A stretch of 64,000 bases of DNA, taken from NCBI GenBank assembly GCA_030765065.1, contig CM060978.1, forward strand, positions 112,821,692 to 112,885,691, in the 5' to 3' direction. A model generated the notes under the pieces. The model ran no database searches. It was not told where the DNA came from and was given only the letters and a program-made list of their open reading frames with translations. Every line of letters begins with the position of its first letter. The stretch's first letter is position 1. Positions 33,713 through 45,300 of this stretch are shown here, one piece after another. This DNA is from Deroplatys truncata. Taxonomy: Eukaryota; Arthropoda; Insecta; Mantodea; Mantidae. The position numbers were made by a program, and so were the translations under genes.

Positions 33713-34534
33713 AATAGTAATAATAGTAGTAAAGTAATAATAAGCAAGTTAATTTGTTTCAGAATTTCGGATGTTATAAGACAACATGGAGTCTGATTTC
33801 AGTGTTTCAAGTGCTTATCGAGCATTTGTTTTAACGGTCATTTTAAAATCAAACTCATGGATCTCAACAAATAAACCTAAATACTTAGTATTATTTTCTT
33901 ATTTGAAGACTTTTTTTTGCCGTTTTTGCTTTGTTCTCTATCTCCTGTAACAATATCTGAGGTAAACCTACCATATATTTTAAGCTACTTACAAAGGTAT
34001 ACCAAAACAGCTATAATGAGAGTTTATTCCCATGTTTTGCATAGGCATTGCACAATTATGTTGATATATTTTTATCTCCGCGTATAAAATATCATTTTAA
34101 AAAATACCACAAAACTAAAACGTCGCAATATCGTTTTCTTCCATGTACATGTGACAAACTACACAATAATTTCAGATAAGAATTGCAAAAGCGGAATGAA
34201 GGTTTTACAAAGTATTAAAATGTGAATTAGTGCTTAAAATTTGAAAGGTATACTGACCCAAAAATACTAATTGAAGCATAATCAAGTGTACCAAAATTCA
34301 GTTCTGTAATTGTAATATTTTAGTAAACTTTATTTTCACTTCACGTTCCTCTCAAAGGGATTTGGGTATGTAGTGCATTAAAATGTTGCTTATGAAACCG
34401 TAATTAGCTATAGTAAGTAACAATATGGTTAAACCTCATCATTTATATCGGTGAAGTATAATAATACATTAAGTTGTATGTTTAACCCAATTTTTTAAAT
34501 AATGTATAGTAACGCTCTTCTTAAAGCTACGGCA
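33713..34534. other. Unassigned AT-rich stretch
   Basis: No gene or element recognised. Confidence 0.4.
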
Positions 34535-34748
34535 TCGTAGGCCTGGACACTATACACGAAATGAAATGAAAATTGCGAAAGGGAATTTGTGAAGAAAACG
34601 TTCCAGGCCTAAGTTTACGGTACCTCCCCGTGCTTGCCATTTATTAGGGCTGAGGAGAACTCGAAAAACAAACAAACAAACTCAACCACGGAGGACAGTT
34701 CTGGCAGGATGCGAAGCGCGGACAAGTTGTGGCTTTAACGACCTCAGG
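34535..34748 (-). repeat. SINE, family B
   Basis: The complement of the family core is seen as ACGTTCCAGGCCTAAGTTTA and GGTACCTCCCCGTGCTTGCC (34600-34640), with the 3' end (CATCGTAGGCCTGGACACTA) at the left. The head near 34700-34748 is degraded (GGCAGGATGCGAAGC in place of a B-box complement). Confidence 0.75.
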
Positions 34749-34763
34749 GCTAGTTATTAATTT

Positions 34764-35333
34764 ATTCCGCTCATTCGGCACCGATCCAGGAATGTGGATA
34801 TTGTACCGACGACCCATGAAGGGACGCCTACGGAAGAAAGTGATGAGGTGAAGGGATACACCGGGTGGCTGGAACCAGGTGACGGCATAGCAATAATAGG
34901 GTTCCTAAAGTTTCCAGATATAGATGTCCCGGCAGTCAGACAGGCAGACCGGGGACCTCGCCCCATACAGAATCCAACGCCTCCCCAGGGGGCGGTCCTT
35001 ACACTCCGACAACCAGCCGAAGTCCGAGGGACGGAGGAAGTTCACAGAGAGCAACATTTTCCCATACCACGCTGCACCGAAACACCATCGCTGACACTTC
35101 CACCCCTATATAGACCAAATGGGGTGAAGGTTGAATGAAATGACAAATGGAACGAAATTAAGGAATAGGAAATTCGGGGGATGAAAGAAATCACTCCAGC
35201 ATTCGCCTGACAATCTGGGAAAACTCCCGAAAAAAACTATGGTCAGAGTGGGCGGTCGCCGGGGATCGAACCGGTGACCACCCGAATGCGGGCCGCAGAC
35301 GTTACCGCCTGAGTTATCCCGCTCAGTGGATAA
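34764..35333 (-). repeat. Long GC-rich tRNA-derived SINE, family C
   Basis: Minus-strand head from 35333: GCGGGATAACTCAGGCGGTA (A-box region) and CCGGTTCGATCCCCGG (B box, rc of 35260-35275), then CGCCCACTCTGACCA and a GC-rich body running to 34764. About 570 bp, close in length to the copy at 12413-12999. Its distal 215 bp match 1835-2052. An open frame of 114 codons on the + strand is incidental. Confidence 0.85.
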
Positions 35334-35370
35334 ACCTTAGTAATTATCCATTGGACGAAAGCTCCTCTTA

Positions 35371-36509
35371 CGAGGGGCGCTCTAAAAGTTCTCGGCCTGA
35401 CACAGAGATGTGAAGTTGGCCAAATTACTATGATATTTGTTTAGTATCATCCTTTAGATGGCGTGCTGTAAAGTTTAAGACGTGTAAGAGTGGTCACTTT
35501 TTGTGACGATTATATAGAGGAACTAGTGTTAACCTTTTCTAGAAAATGGATAAAATTGAATTACGAGCTGTTTTGAAGTTCAACTCCAACAGGGGTTAGA
35601 TTCGACATTAAATGATTCTTCTTCTTGTATTTCGACGGTTAAAAAGTGGTTTGCTGAATTTAAGTGTAGTCGTATATTCATTCAAGATGATCAGCGCTCA
35701 GGGCATCCAAAAAACCGCTACGACCAAAGAGATTGTGACAAAAATTCAGAATACTATATTCAGCGATTGCCGACTGAAGGTATGCGGGTTGGTTGACATT
35801 GCAAAGACATCGACAGATCGTATCTACATTTTATACAAAGTTTTGGGTATAAGAAAACTTTCCCCTCGATGAGTACCGCGTTTGTTAACAATGGATCGAA
35901 AACGCATTCGAATCCTAAACATTTCCCAAGAGAGTTTAATTTGTTCAAACGCAATTCCAGTGAATTTCTTAATAGTAGATGAATCCCTGAATGCCAGGGA
36001 TGAAGAAGCAATCCAAATTCTCATATGTGGTGCTCATAGACTACCTCTAGACGGACAGAACCATCACCGAAGAGTATTATGCTTCACTACTGGACCAGTT
36101 GAAAGATGCTATTAGGCTAAACGTCCACACCTTCGAAAAAGAAAGTTCTCTTTAATCATGATAACGTGCCTTCACACACGTCTGGGATATTGTTGCTGCA
36201 AAACTCCATGACCTTTGCTTCCAAGTGCTTCCACATTCGCCCTATTCATCGCATTTGGCTCTCAGTGATTACCTTTTGCTCCAGACCCGAAGAAATGGCT
36301 GGGTGAATGAAGATTCACATATGAGGTTGAAGCTGGACACACGCTTATTTGCACACTCGGGCAAACCTTATTTTACTGAGGTATTAAAATGTTGGAAAGT
36401 CGTTGTACTAAATGTTAATTTGCAAGGTGACTATGTCTGAAAAAAGGAAAAGCATTCCCATATATCTTGTGTTTGCTTCTTCATACGAGAACTTTTAGAA
36501 CACTTCTCG
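35371..36509 (+). mobile_element. mariner transposon, complete ends
   Basis: 1139 bp, with TA at 35369-35370 and 36510-36511. Terminal repeats CGAGGGGCGCTCTAAAAGTT and the inverse of AACTTTTAGAACACTTCTCG match over about 27 bp with a few changes. Transposase remnants: MDKIELRAVLKF at 35547, VKKWFAEF-like near 35640, RLKVCGLVDIAKTS near 35770, TMDRKRIRILNISQESL near 35890, FLIVDES near 35968 (first catalytic Asp), then LPHSPYSSHLALSDYLLL near 36226 (third Asp). The family is the irritans-like mariner group by sequence memory. Several frame breaks and an early stop make it inactive. Confidence 0.9.
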
Positions 36510-36602
36510 TAATTAGGGTAGTTTGGAAGATATAAAATATATCTTCATATTAACACTGAGTGTTAAGACTTGTTGAATTGTAGCGAAAATATTTGGTTAC
36601 TC

Positions 36603-36895
36603 CCTCAGCCCTTTCCTCTTTTTATGGTGTTTAATGTCCGTTCTTACTGCATACGGCACCGCAGGCGGTGGGCAATAATACATGAAACTGAAATTATAAT
36701 TGGAAAAGAAAGATTGGGAAGGAAACCCTCCAGGCCTAAGTTTAGGGTATCACCCCGGCATTTGCCAGTAATAAGGAAACCCTGGAAGAAAATAAGGAAA
36801 CTCAATTAGATAGGACGGACCTGGCGGGATTCGAACATCGGACCTCCCATACAGCATTTCTTGCCTTAACGTCGACCACGCGTGTCGGTCGACTT
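36603..36895 (-). repeat. tRNA-derived SINE, family B (best copy)
   Basis: Minus strand: head with A-box region GACGTTAAGGCAAG and B box TGTTCGAATCCCGCC (rc of 36826-36840), then TTTCTTCCAGGGTTTCC, TGGCAAATGCCGGGGTGATA, CCCTAAACTTAGGCCTGGAG, and the 3' end GTAAGAACGGACATTAAACA with CCATAAA at 36603. The most intact of the four family B copies here. Confidence 0.88.
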
Positions 36896-36949
36896 TCTCT
36901 TTCTCTCTTAAACTACAGGTTATACCATGAATTCATGACGGATGTTAGA

Positions 36950-37130
36950 AAACAAACTGATATTTGGGATGAATTCGGAGACCCAAAAGGATTTAAGCTA
37001 CCTGATATTAATAACAAAGACGGAGAAAAAACATCGCGAATTAAGGGCTCAGGTAAACTGATTGATCCAACCGGTATTCAAACCCGAAAGCATGAGAGAC
37101 ATTGCTTAGCCTTATGGTGCTGTAAGGGTA
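36950..37130 (-). repeat. Possible tRNA-like SINE remnant
   Basis: The minus strand has GGCTAAGCAATG, then GGGTTTGAATACCGG (rc of 37073-37087) at roughly tRNA spacing. No match to the other SINE bodies in the window. Confidence 0.35.
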
Positions 37131-37320
37131 TCGTTCTGCCTTTCATGCTGTAAGCCCAGATTCCAAATTCAGTAAGATCAAGCTGCCCAGAGGTTTGTTT
37201 TCAAGCTTTCCCCCTGCGACTTAAGAAGAATAATAGGTTAACATTTGCGCTTAGGTATTCGTTTTATTAATTCAGCGTTTGGTGCTTCCAGTATGACCTG
37301 CTCGGCTAAATGGCGATAAA

Positions 37321-37362
37321 AAAGAAAGAAGGAAGGAAGGAAAGAAAGAAAGGAAGAAAAAA
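37321..37362. repeat. (GAAA)n/(GGAA)n microsatellite
   Basis: Purine tetranucleotide tract of about 40 bp. Confidence 0.9.
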
Positions 37363-37649
37363 AGTTGCTTACGTTGTCTCTAAATTGCTGCGTGAGGGTT
37401 AAGTTTCCCGAAAATGTTAACAAAAATAATATCGTTTAAAGTTAAGAGTTCTATTTTATGGGCTGCCGATAGGCTGGCTCTTTATTATTTTTTTATTTAC
37501 TTTATCTTTTTGGCACCTCTGAATACCTACAAATGAGATAGTACAATTACATACCTAAAATTGTAACGATTAGTGTATCTTCTTTCACAGCACGTAAAAA
37601 CGCCTTCGTTTTTATTTTCCTTTTCTTTCTTTCTTTCTCTTGTTACCTC

Positions 37650-37842
37650 CTCTCGTAGTACATAGTAGGTAGAGAAGGTATTGCATTCCACCCAAAATTT
37701 CGATACCGGGATTTCACCGGAAATACATGTTTTGAAGCCACCTATAAAAACATTTTTTAGAAAAAGGTATGTGCATTGTCTATGTTTGCCTGTGGACAGC
37801 ATAACTCAAAAACGAAAAGTCGGATAAATATCAAACTTGGTA
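37650..37842 (+). mobile_element. HINE-like repeat, 5' part, interrupted by mariner
   Basis: Begins CCTCCTCTCGTAGTACATAG and reaches ATCAAACTTGG, at which point the mariner starts at a TA. Continues at 39103 with TATAAGTTCAGTATTTTTCA. The microsatellite is reduced to a few GT. Confidence 0.88.
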
Positions 37843-39102
37843 CGAGGCGTGTGTTTAAAATAAGTATCGTTTTAATATTTTGCCGCCGCAGTTTGAGCAC
37901 GCGCGATCACTTTCTCCATTCATTAGGAAGCCAGACGCAGCAGCTGTAAGCAATCGTTTTTTCTTTTTGTTTGTTTGTTTTGTTTTTGTTTTCCTGTTGT
38001 TAGAACGTTTCGAAATGTTCAAAACATCGAACGAACCGTCGACTGTGAAGCCAGATCAGTGATTCGTGTTTTGAATGCGAGAAATGTTACGCCAGCAAAC
38101 ATTCATCGCCAACTGTGTGAGGTTTATGGGGAAACAATAATGAGTGATGGAATGGTGAGGAAGTGGTTAGACAATTTAACGAAGATCGTGAAAATGTGCA
38201 CGAACCGCGGAGCGGCCGTCCGTCTGTGATCACGAATGAGTTGAAGAAAACATTCGTGAGGATAGACATTTCACCATATCGGTGTTGTCTTCGCATTTTC
38301 CACAAATTTCAAATTGCAACATTGTGACTGAATGCTTAGAATTTCGGAAATTGTGCCTAAGGTGGTTGTCCAAAAATCTTACTGATGAGCACAAGAACAA
38401 GCGATCAGCCGCTTCACTAACTTTTCTCACGCGATATGCTGAGGAAGGCGATGAGACATGGGTGTCTAACATCACTCCTGAATCAAAGCAACAATCCATG
38501 GAGTGTAGGCACAGAACATCCTCCGTGAAGAAGAACAAATTAAAGCAGACGATATCCACTCGCAAGATCATGTGCACGGTTTTCTGGGACAGATATGGTG
38601 TTTTGCTGGTTGAATTCTTGCCCAGGAATACAACGATCAACAAAGACGTCTATTGTGAGACACAACGAAAGCTCCGTCGTGCAACATAGAACAAAGGGGG
38701 TGGAATGTTTTGCGTGGAATCCTTTTGGTTCATGACAATGCCCGGCCACACATAGCCAAACAAACGCAGGATCTGATCGCAACATTTGGTTGGGTATAAT
38801 TCGACCACCCTACCTACAGTCTGGATTTGGCACCAAGCGATTTTCATCTGTTTCTTCTTCTGAAGAAATTCCTTGGTGGAAAACATTTCAACGACGATAA
38901 TGTGAAACAAGAGGTGGCTTTCGTCACAGGCGGCATCATTCTTTGACAAGGGCATACAAAAACTGGTTTCCCGTTACAAGTGCCTGAATAACGGCGGTGA
39001 CTATGTGGAGAAGTAGTGTAAGGTTGATAATAAAACATTTGAAAAATAATGTTCTGATATTTTTAAAAAAATTATCGGTACGTGTTTTAAAAACACGCTT
39101 CG
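37843..39102 (+). mobile_element. mariner transposon nested in HINE-like copy
   Basis: 1260 bp between TA dinucleotides (37841-37842 and 39103-39104). Inverted ends: CGAGGCGTGTGTTTAAAATA and the inverse of GTTTTAAAAACACGCTTCG. Transposase remnants run in order: RSVIRVLNARNVTPANIHRQ and LCEVYGETIMSDGMVRKWL (38060-38170), SSHFPQIS (38286), a 136-codon frame with GDETWVSNITPESKQQSMEC (first Asp), KQTISTRKIMCTVFWDRYGV and LLVEFLPR (38452-38640), LLVHDNARPHIA (second Asp, near 38727), HPTYSLDLAPSDFHLF (third Asp, near 38806), and GIQKLVSRYKCLNNGGDYVE at the C-terminus (38950-39015). All three catalytic Asp are kept, but the gene is broken by several frameshifts and stops. Confidence 0.93.
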
Positions 39103-39712
39103 TATATAAGTTCAGTATTTTTCAAAGATGCGACACCAAGCCTTTACTGGAGCATTTCGAATTTTTTTATATTCTAAAAAAATGGCTCTAATGATTTTGA
39201 TTAAAATACTTATATTAAAGATATTTACATGACAAATAAAATGTGTTTCTATAATTTTCTAGGAGTAGCCTGTGAAGCCCTCTTCATTCCGAAGGAATTT
39301 TGTATAATCCTGTATAGGCGGTAAACTTAAGCGATAAACGAAAACGCACTACACAAAAAAATGTAGATCTCTTAAAAACACACAATTTATTTCAAATAAC
39401 TTTTTTTTTTGTGGCATCAACAATTTCCCATGTATCCGTTATTAATGGTTCGAATTGCTCAACACATCCATTCTTTTAAAGTCCTATCGACATTCGGTTG
39501 TTTCTTGCGGTTGCATGGAAAGAGAATGGAATTTTAAGGCCAGTATGTAGCGTCCAGTTCTTAAACATTTGATTATTGCTATTCCCTTTGCATTTATAGC
39601 GAAATGTGTAATGTTCTCTTCTGCAAAGATTTGTCTCGATTAAAATGAAGTAGGTAGAAAAATAAGCTTTTATAAGAATCGCTTTTATACCCATTAATAA
39701 ATTATGGAGATT
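39103..39712 (+). mobile_element. HINE-like repeat, 3' part after mariner
   Basis: Resumes exactly where 37842 stopped and shows TCAAAGATGCGACACCAAGC, TGATTTTGATTAAAATACTT and AAAAAATGTAGATCTCTTAA. The final 30 bp (terminal motif and hairpin) are not recognisable: the copy runs into an oppositely oriented one at 39713. Confidence 0.82.
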
Positions 39713-40530
39713 GGTGGGTGTGCAAACTATTCTTACTAAAGCTTATTTGTCTATCTACTATATTTAATCCAAATAAACCGTTGCAAAAATAGATACATTA
39801 CACATTTCGTTATAAACACAAAGAGAACAGCGTTAGTCAAATGCTTAAGAACTGGACGCTATATGCTGGCCTTAAAATTCCATACTGTTTCCATGCAATC
39901 GCGAAATACAACTGAAAATCGGTGGGACTTTTAAAATTGACAAGTATTGAACAATTCGAATCTTTAATAATGGATATCTCAGAAACGGTTTATGCCACAA
40001 AAAAACTTCATTCTAGTAAATTGTGTGTTTTAAAGAGATGTACATTTCTTGTGTGGTTCGTGTTCTCTATCGTTTAACGTTTACAAGTTACACAAGGTTA
40101 TACAAAACTCCTTTCTAATGAAGAGGACTTCCTAGGCTGTTCCCAGAAAATTCAAGATATACATTTCATTTATCATGTACATATCTTTCATATATGGCGT
40201 TTTAATCAAAATCGTTACAGCCATTTTTTAGAAAATAAACATTTTTCGAAAAATGTTCCATGTAAAGGGTAGTTGGGGGAGGTGGAAAAATCTTCGTGTC
40301 GCATCCTTAGAAGATACTGAATTCAAATACCAAGTTTGGTGTTTTTCCGCCTTTTCGTTTTTGAGTTATACTGTTCTCAGGCAGACACACACATACACGC
40401 GGACATGTTTCCAAAAATGCTTTATTTGGACTCAGGCCACCTCAGAACATGTATTTCCGGTGACAACTCGATATCGAATTTTTGGGTGAAATACAATGCT
40501 TCCACTACTTACTATACGTAGTAGAGAAAT
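39713..40530 (-). mobile_element. HINE-like repeat, minus strand, tail-to-tail with previous
   Basis: The 5' terminal motif is at 40520-40529 (complement GTAGTAGAGAAA). Reading down: GGAAGCATTGTATTTCACCC, the short CA tract at 40383-40397, ACCAAACTTGG, and TTAAAACACACAATTTACTA. The 3' end is missing, like that of its neighbour, so both copies were probably trimmed at the junction. Confidence 0.85.
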
Positions 40531-41044
40531 AAATAAATAACAAATAATGACCTTCCGGGTAAAAAATAATATGCCTGTCGAATAACGCGCAGACAGGGCT
40601 AGTCTACACTGAGCTGACCTTGAATCTTACACATCAAACAATAATAAATTGTACACCGTTAGTGCAATAAAACCCTATCTCGCCCACTTTGTTAATCTAA
40701 GAATAGATCGCCTGTATCTTAGTTTCGATTTACATAATATTGAATGCGAGGAAGTGTCGCACGTGTGGCACTTTCAGACTTGACTAGTTCACTCATCAGT
40801 CATCACTGTTCCTCTTTAAGTACAACCTGATCCACAAACTTCATATTATACAGTCACTTGAAGATTCATACACCCTATTTCTGCGAGCAAATTTATTTGA
40901 CCTTCAAGAGGTTTGGAAACTATCAGCGCTAGCCTTGAACACATGCACAGTATAAAATAAAATAAAAATTATCTCTTTACCTGGGTATAATAAGAAACAC
41001 TGGTGTACAAACTCTGCTATACAGCAAACCTGGAATGAAGCGTA
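40531..41044. other. Unassigned gap
   Basis: No gene or repeat recognised. Confidence 0.4.
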
Positions 41045-41052
41045 ATTATATT

Positions 41053-41990
41053 TAGGAATGGGACCTTGATACCGGCGGTACCTCGATACTCGGTGGTATC
41101 GAAGTATATCTAATGCTTTTTCGATACTTTTAAATTTTTAGGTTTTGCAGTACTAAAATTTGTTGCGTTTAACGTTATGCTGGATAAGGAATGAAAGGGG
41201 TCGAGACTTCACGTTATTGCCTCGCACTTATCCCTATAGAGTTGCTGGACTGTAGTTCTTGATAGACCTTGACTGCGTTTTCTGCGGGTGAATGAATGCA
41301 ACATTTCATTAACTCTTGTGTCTAAAATAAAAACGTGCAAAACAATATGGGAAGGAGTAGAGGTACCCGTGTAACATGCAGCATTAACTTAGTTGTGAAT
41401 GTAGCTGATTTAGCGTGGCACTAAATCACGTTTCTGTAATAGCCTGGCATGGTGACTCACTCGCCGCCATTACATTTATCTATTCAGGTGACCAAAATCT
41501 GTGAATCCAATAGAAACAAATCAGAACTTAAGACATGAGATAATGCAGCACATGAAAATAGTCGTTCTTTCAAGAATGCCTGTGTTCTTAAACAAAAATC
41601 TTTGTTTCATTTGTATCTCTGTATTTCATATACTTCCTTCACTTTTTTCTTCAAAATTTTAATTGTATCTAATATGTGTTTGTATTAAATACATATATGC
41701 TAATGTATGTCAGTGGGTAGCAGCTTAATCCACAAACTTACTATGTTTCTGAGTGTTATATGACTAATTACATATTACTGGATGAAAAAATAATATGTTA
41801 TGTGGTAGTAATGGTGTAACACAGACATTATTTTTGGTTGTTTGAGTTGCATGTAAGATACATATTAATTTATATTTTATAGATTGCAGAATAAAGAAGA
41901 ATTGCTAGTATTTGTTTTTCTATGGATAGAAAATCCTTTAAAAGAAAGCTTTCAGCACAAAATATAGTTACATAAAAAGGGAAGCATAGA

Positions 41991-42029
<39 letters not shown>

Positions 42030-42043
42030 TATAATTATTATTA

Positions 42044-42074
<31 letters not shown>

Positions 42075-42291
42075 TATTATTAAGATAGAAAATTTGCTGC
42101 CAATTGGAGAATGTCAAACATGAACAATTTCGGAATTAGCATACAATACAAAATTGGTTACATGCATTTATACACAGGAAACTACTAATAAGAATGTAAT
42201 TATTTATGATTTTTTTATAAAGTGAGTATCAGTGCTCAAATATCAGTATCGGTATTAAGTATCGCGAAGTAGTGGTATAGTCCCATAACTA
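41053..42291. mobile_element. Non-autonomous hAT element (1.24 kb)
   Basis: A perfect 8-bp target duplication ATTATATT flanks it (41045-41052 and 42292-42299). Ends TAGGAATGGGAC and GTCCCATAACTA are inverted repeats with two mismatches. Adjacent subterminal GATACC/GGTATC repeats occur on both sides (TTGATACCGGCGGTACC on the left, CAGTATCGGTATTAAGTATC on the right). No transposase frame is left. The interior holds a long palindromic AAT/ATT tract. The intact duplication suggests a comparatively recent insertion. Confidence 0.9.
41990..42082. repeat. Palindromic (AAT)n-(ATT)n tract
   Basis: About 13 AAT units run straight into about 13 ATT units (with two ATC interruptions), forming a near-perfect inverted repeat of roughly 40 bp per arm. 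It could extrude as a cruciform and is a likely site of length instability. Confidence 0.95.
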
Positions 42292-42299
42292 ATTATATT

Positions 42300-44411
42300 G
42301 ATTGTTTCTGCCTCAGTTTTGTATGATACAGCTGCATTTGAAAAGCTGAGTTAATTTACGTAAACTCTAAAGTGGCCCACTGAAGCTATAGAACATAGAT
42401 AGTGACTAAACACTACAACCAAATATTTCATTCACAAACCAGAATACATGCTTTATATATATAACTTCATTGTGACTTTGTGAATTCAGCTTAAAATAAA
42501 ATAAAGGAATATAAAAAACAAGATTTTATAGATCTGTATATTACAGAATAAACGTTTAGTACTTTCAGTATGAATTTAACTACATCGACTAATTAATTAA
42601 TTTGTGATGCTAAATTCTATGTTTCTATTAACTATGGTACATTTGGAAGATTTTAAGAGCAGAAACTAATTTTAGCACTTGATCTAAAATTATGAGTTAT
42701 GTAGTACTTGTAATACTGATTTAAGTACACACATTTAATTACAAATGTGTGCCATTAAACTATATGTTTTTCAATAACTTCAATACATTTTGGGACATAT
42801 TATTGGCAGAATCAACTTCTAAACTTATGTTTAAATTGGAGAACAGCAATGGGGCTAAATTAAGTCAAATAATCACTAACTTGAAAAAGAAACGTAAACA
42901 CATAAAAATATGGCTTAATTTTTTAGGATACACTTTGAACATATAGCTATTTGTAAAATCTTAAAACCCTCAAAGTAAATAAGAAAAAATGTTTCGGAGG
43001 TATCTGCACTCCTCAGGCCATCCTCCAGATTTGGTTTTGACTTTGTTATATATTTATATTCTACTGCTTTTTCAGAGCTGTTGATGGAACTATTTCAAAC
43101 AGTTTCTTTTCTCAGAGGCTCTGTAATGCAATTTTATTAAACTATAGCTGAAATCACTTTGAAATTCAATGTTTTCCCAGAATGACATAATTTTGCATCC
43201 ATTACTTATCATTTTAAAGTGCCAATTCACTGGCCAATGTTTTAGAGTAATTATATCACCTGTAACAAGAAAATTATTGCACAGAGGTGAGCAAAATGGG
43301 TAGCAGATAGTATGCCATATAGTTACGTTGTTTGCCATCATAGTTCATTCTTTGCAGCAATCAGCAACAATATGCTGTCAAAAGCTTTAGCTGCCCCCCC
43401 CCCCTCATCAAAACTTTCTCTTTGTTTTTCTTTCTTTTTGCTGTGTTTCTACTTTGACTCCTCTAAGATTTACTTTTTAATTTTTTATTTCTGTTAGGTA
43501 TATTCTTTCTTTAATTGCTCATAGTCATCAGTTTTAGCCTCCTTTATTTTCTTTCTTATATTCTTTTTGTTCCTTTTTATTTTTCTTTCTTTCTTTCCAC
43601 TATCAACTGGATTGAATTTACATTGTTACTTCTAAAGTGCTTTAAACACTGCAAAGGAAAAGATCCTATGCCAATAGAAACTTGACAGTAGTAAACCTAT
43701 GACCTTCCAGCTGATACCTAAATTTATATTTGATTACACATCACTATGCAGAGTGTGTGCAGTGAAATATAAGTTAAAATTCCAAGTTACTCTGCACATA
43801 TAATTTCAGATACCAACCTACCCTAAATGCTAAAATGTTAATCTGCTGAATTATTATTCAAGCATAATAAGAGAAAGATGAATGGAATTTTTCCTTGAAT
43901 AAGAGAAAATACTGCATATTTTATAGTTAACAGATAGCTTTCGAAGTCTTAAAAACATTGAGGCTAATTCATTTTTAACCACAGATTTAAGGCTAGGATG
44001 CTAATTTAATAGTACATAAGCAAACAAAAACAGAAGAATTTTTACATGCTTATGAAGTTGATCAAATAAGTGCCAGTAAATAATGGCCATTCTGTTCTTG
44101 AAATGTATGTTGCAACTTCTCTAAATTTATTTTTATTCTGAAATGGTTCAATTTATGAAAGATTTATAATGGCAAGTAGCGAGTCTGGATACAGCAAGCA
44201 AAATGTATTGAGTATCTGTAAATAGAATCAACCAGATGGTTTATGAATGCCATGAGAAATCAAATCAGGTCAACTGTCAAATGGATAGAAATTGACCTCT
44301 GCTCATCAGAGCAGGTCAAATGAAAGGTCATATACTACAGTATACCTCAAACTAGTATAACCTGAATCATATGCAGTTATTTTTCCTTTTTGTTACAAAC
44401 ACACAAGGTGT
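42300..44411. other. AT-rich stretch, one Penelope-type terminal motif
   Basis: No gene recognised. A short hammerhead-like motif lies at 42990-43030 (own entry), a C-run at 43391-43402 and a pyrimidine-rich segment at 43405-43610. Confidence 0.4.
42990..43030 (-). other. Penelope-type terminus with hammerhead-like core
   Basis: The minus strand reads GGATGGCCTGAGGAGTGCAG then ATACCTCCGAAACA. The pair CTGAGGA ... CGAAAC is the conserved core spacing of hammerhead ribozymes (CUGANGA ... GAAA) found at ends of Penelope-like elements. The stem II complement is weak here (GGAG/CTCC would pair but overlaps core bases), so activity is doubtful. No reverse transcriptase lies next to it. Confidence 0.35.
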
Positions 44412-45300
44412 TCATATATTACTTTATATAACACCTACCTATAGTAGGGAGAGGAGATATTATGTTCCAACCAAAAATTTTATATCAAAGTTTCAATAAA
44501 AAACACATGTTTAATGAATAAAAAAAAGGCATTTTTAGAAAAAGGCCTGTCTGTCTTTGTGTGCATATCTATGAACAGCATAACTCAAAAACAAAATTTG
44601 GATAAATAGCAAACTTGGTATTTAAGTTCAGCATCTTCCAGGGATTCCCCACCCCATCACAAAGTATCCTTTACATGCACTACTTTTTGTTATTTTTTAT
44701 TTCCTAAAATATGGCTGCAATGATTTTGATTAAAATACAATATGTTTAACATATTTATATGACAAATAACTTTTATATCTTGAAATTTCTGCGCATAGCC
44801 TGTGAACTCCTCTTTATTCTGAATGAATTTTGGAGGGAAAAAAACACAAAAAGCTTTGTATAAATTGTAAAACATAAGAGATAGATAAAACCTTAATACA
44901 TAAAAGATGTATGTATACCTCATTAAAAAAACACAGCTGTATGTCTAATACATCTTTTTGTGGCTCTAACAATTTCCAAGATATGCATTGTTATTGGTTT
45001 GAATTTTCAAATACTTTATACTTTTTAAAGTGCTAAAGTCATAATTTATTTCTTCCTCATGGTCATGCAAAGAGTACAGAATATAATTAACTGCTTTTTA
45101 AAAATTTGACTATCACTTCAGCATCCTCTATCCTCTTGTACCTATAACAAAATGTGTAACAAAATAATTTCTGCCAATGTTTATCACAATTAACATGAAG
45201 TATACAGAAAAATAAGCTTTTATAAGAACAGTTTGCAGAAACTGTATTAAAATAAATAATATAGGCTGGAGTGTTACAAATGTAACACAACAGATTTTTT
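44412..45300 (+). mobile_element. HINE-like repeat, diverged
   Basis: Block order preserved with many changes: CTATAGTAGGGAGAGGAGAT, CCAACCAAAAATTTTATATC, AGGCATTTTTAGAAAAAGGC, ACAGCATAACTCAAAAACAA, AGCAAACTTGGTATTTAAGT. It ends GTTACAAATGTAACACAACA / GATTTTTTT at 45298, where the hairpin stem is extended (TGTTACAAATGTAACA). Lies upstream of the rost exons. Confidence 0.82.
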
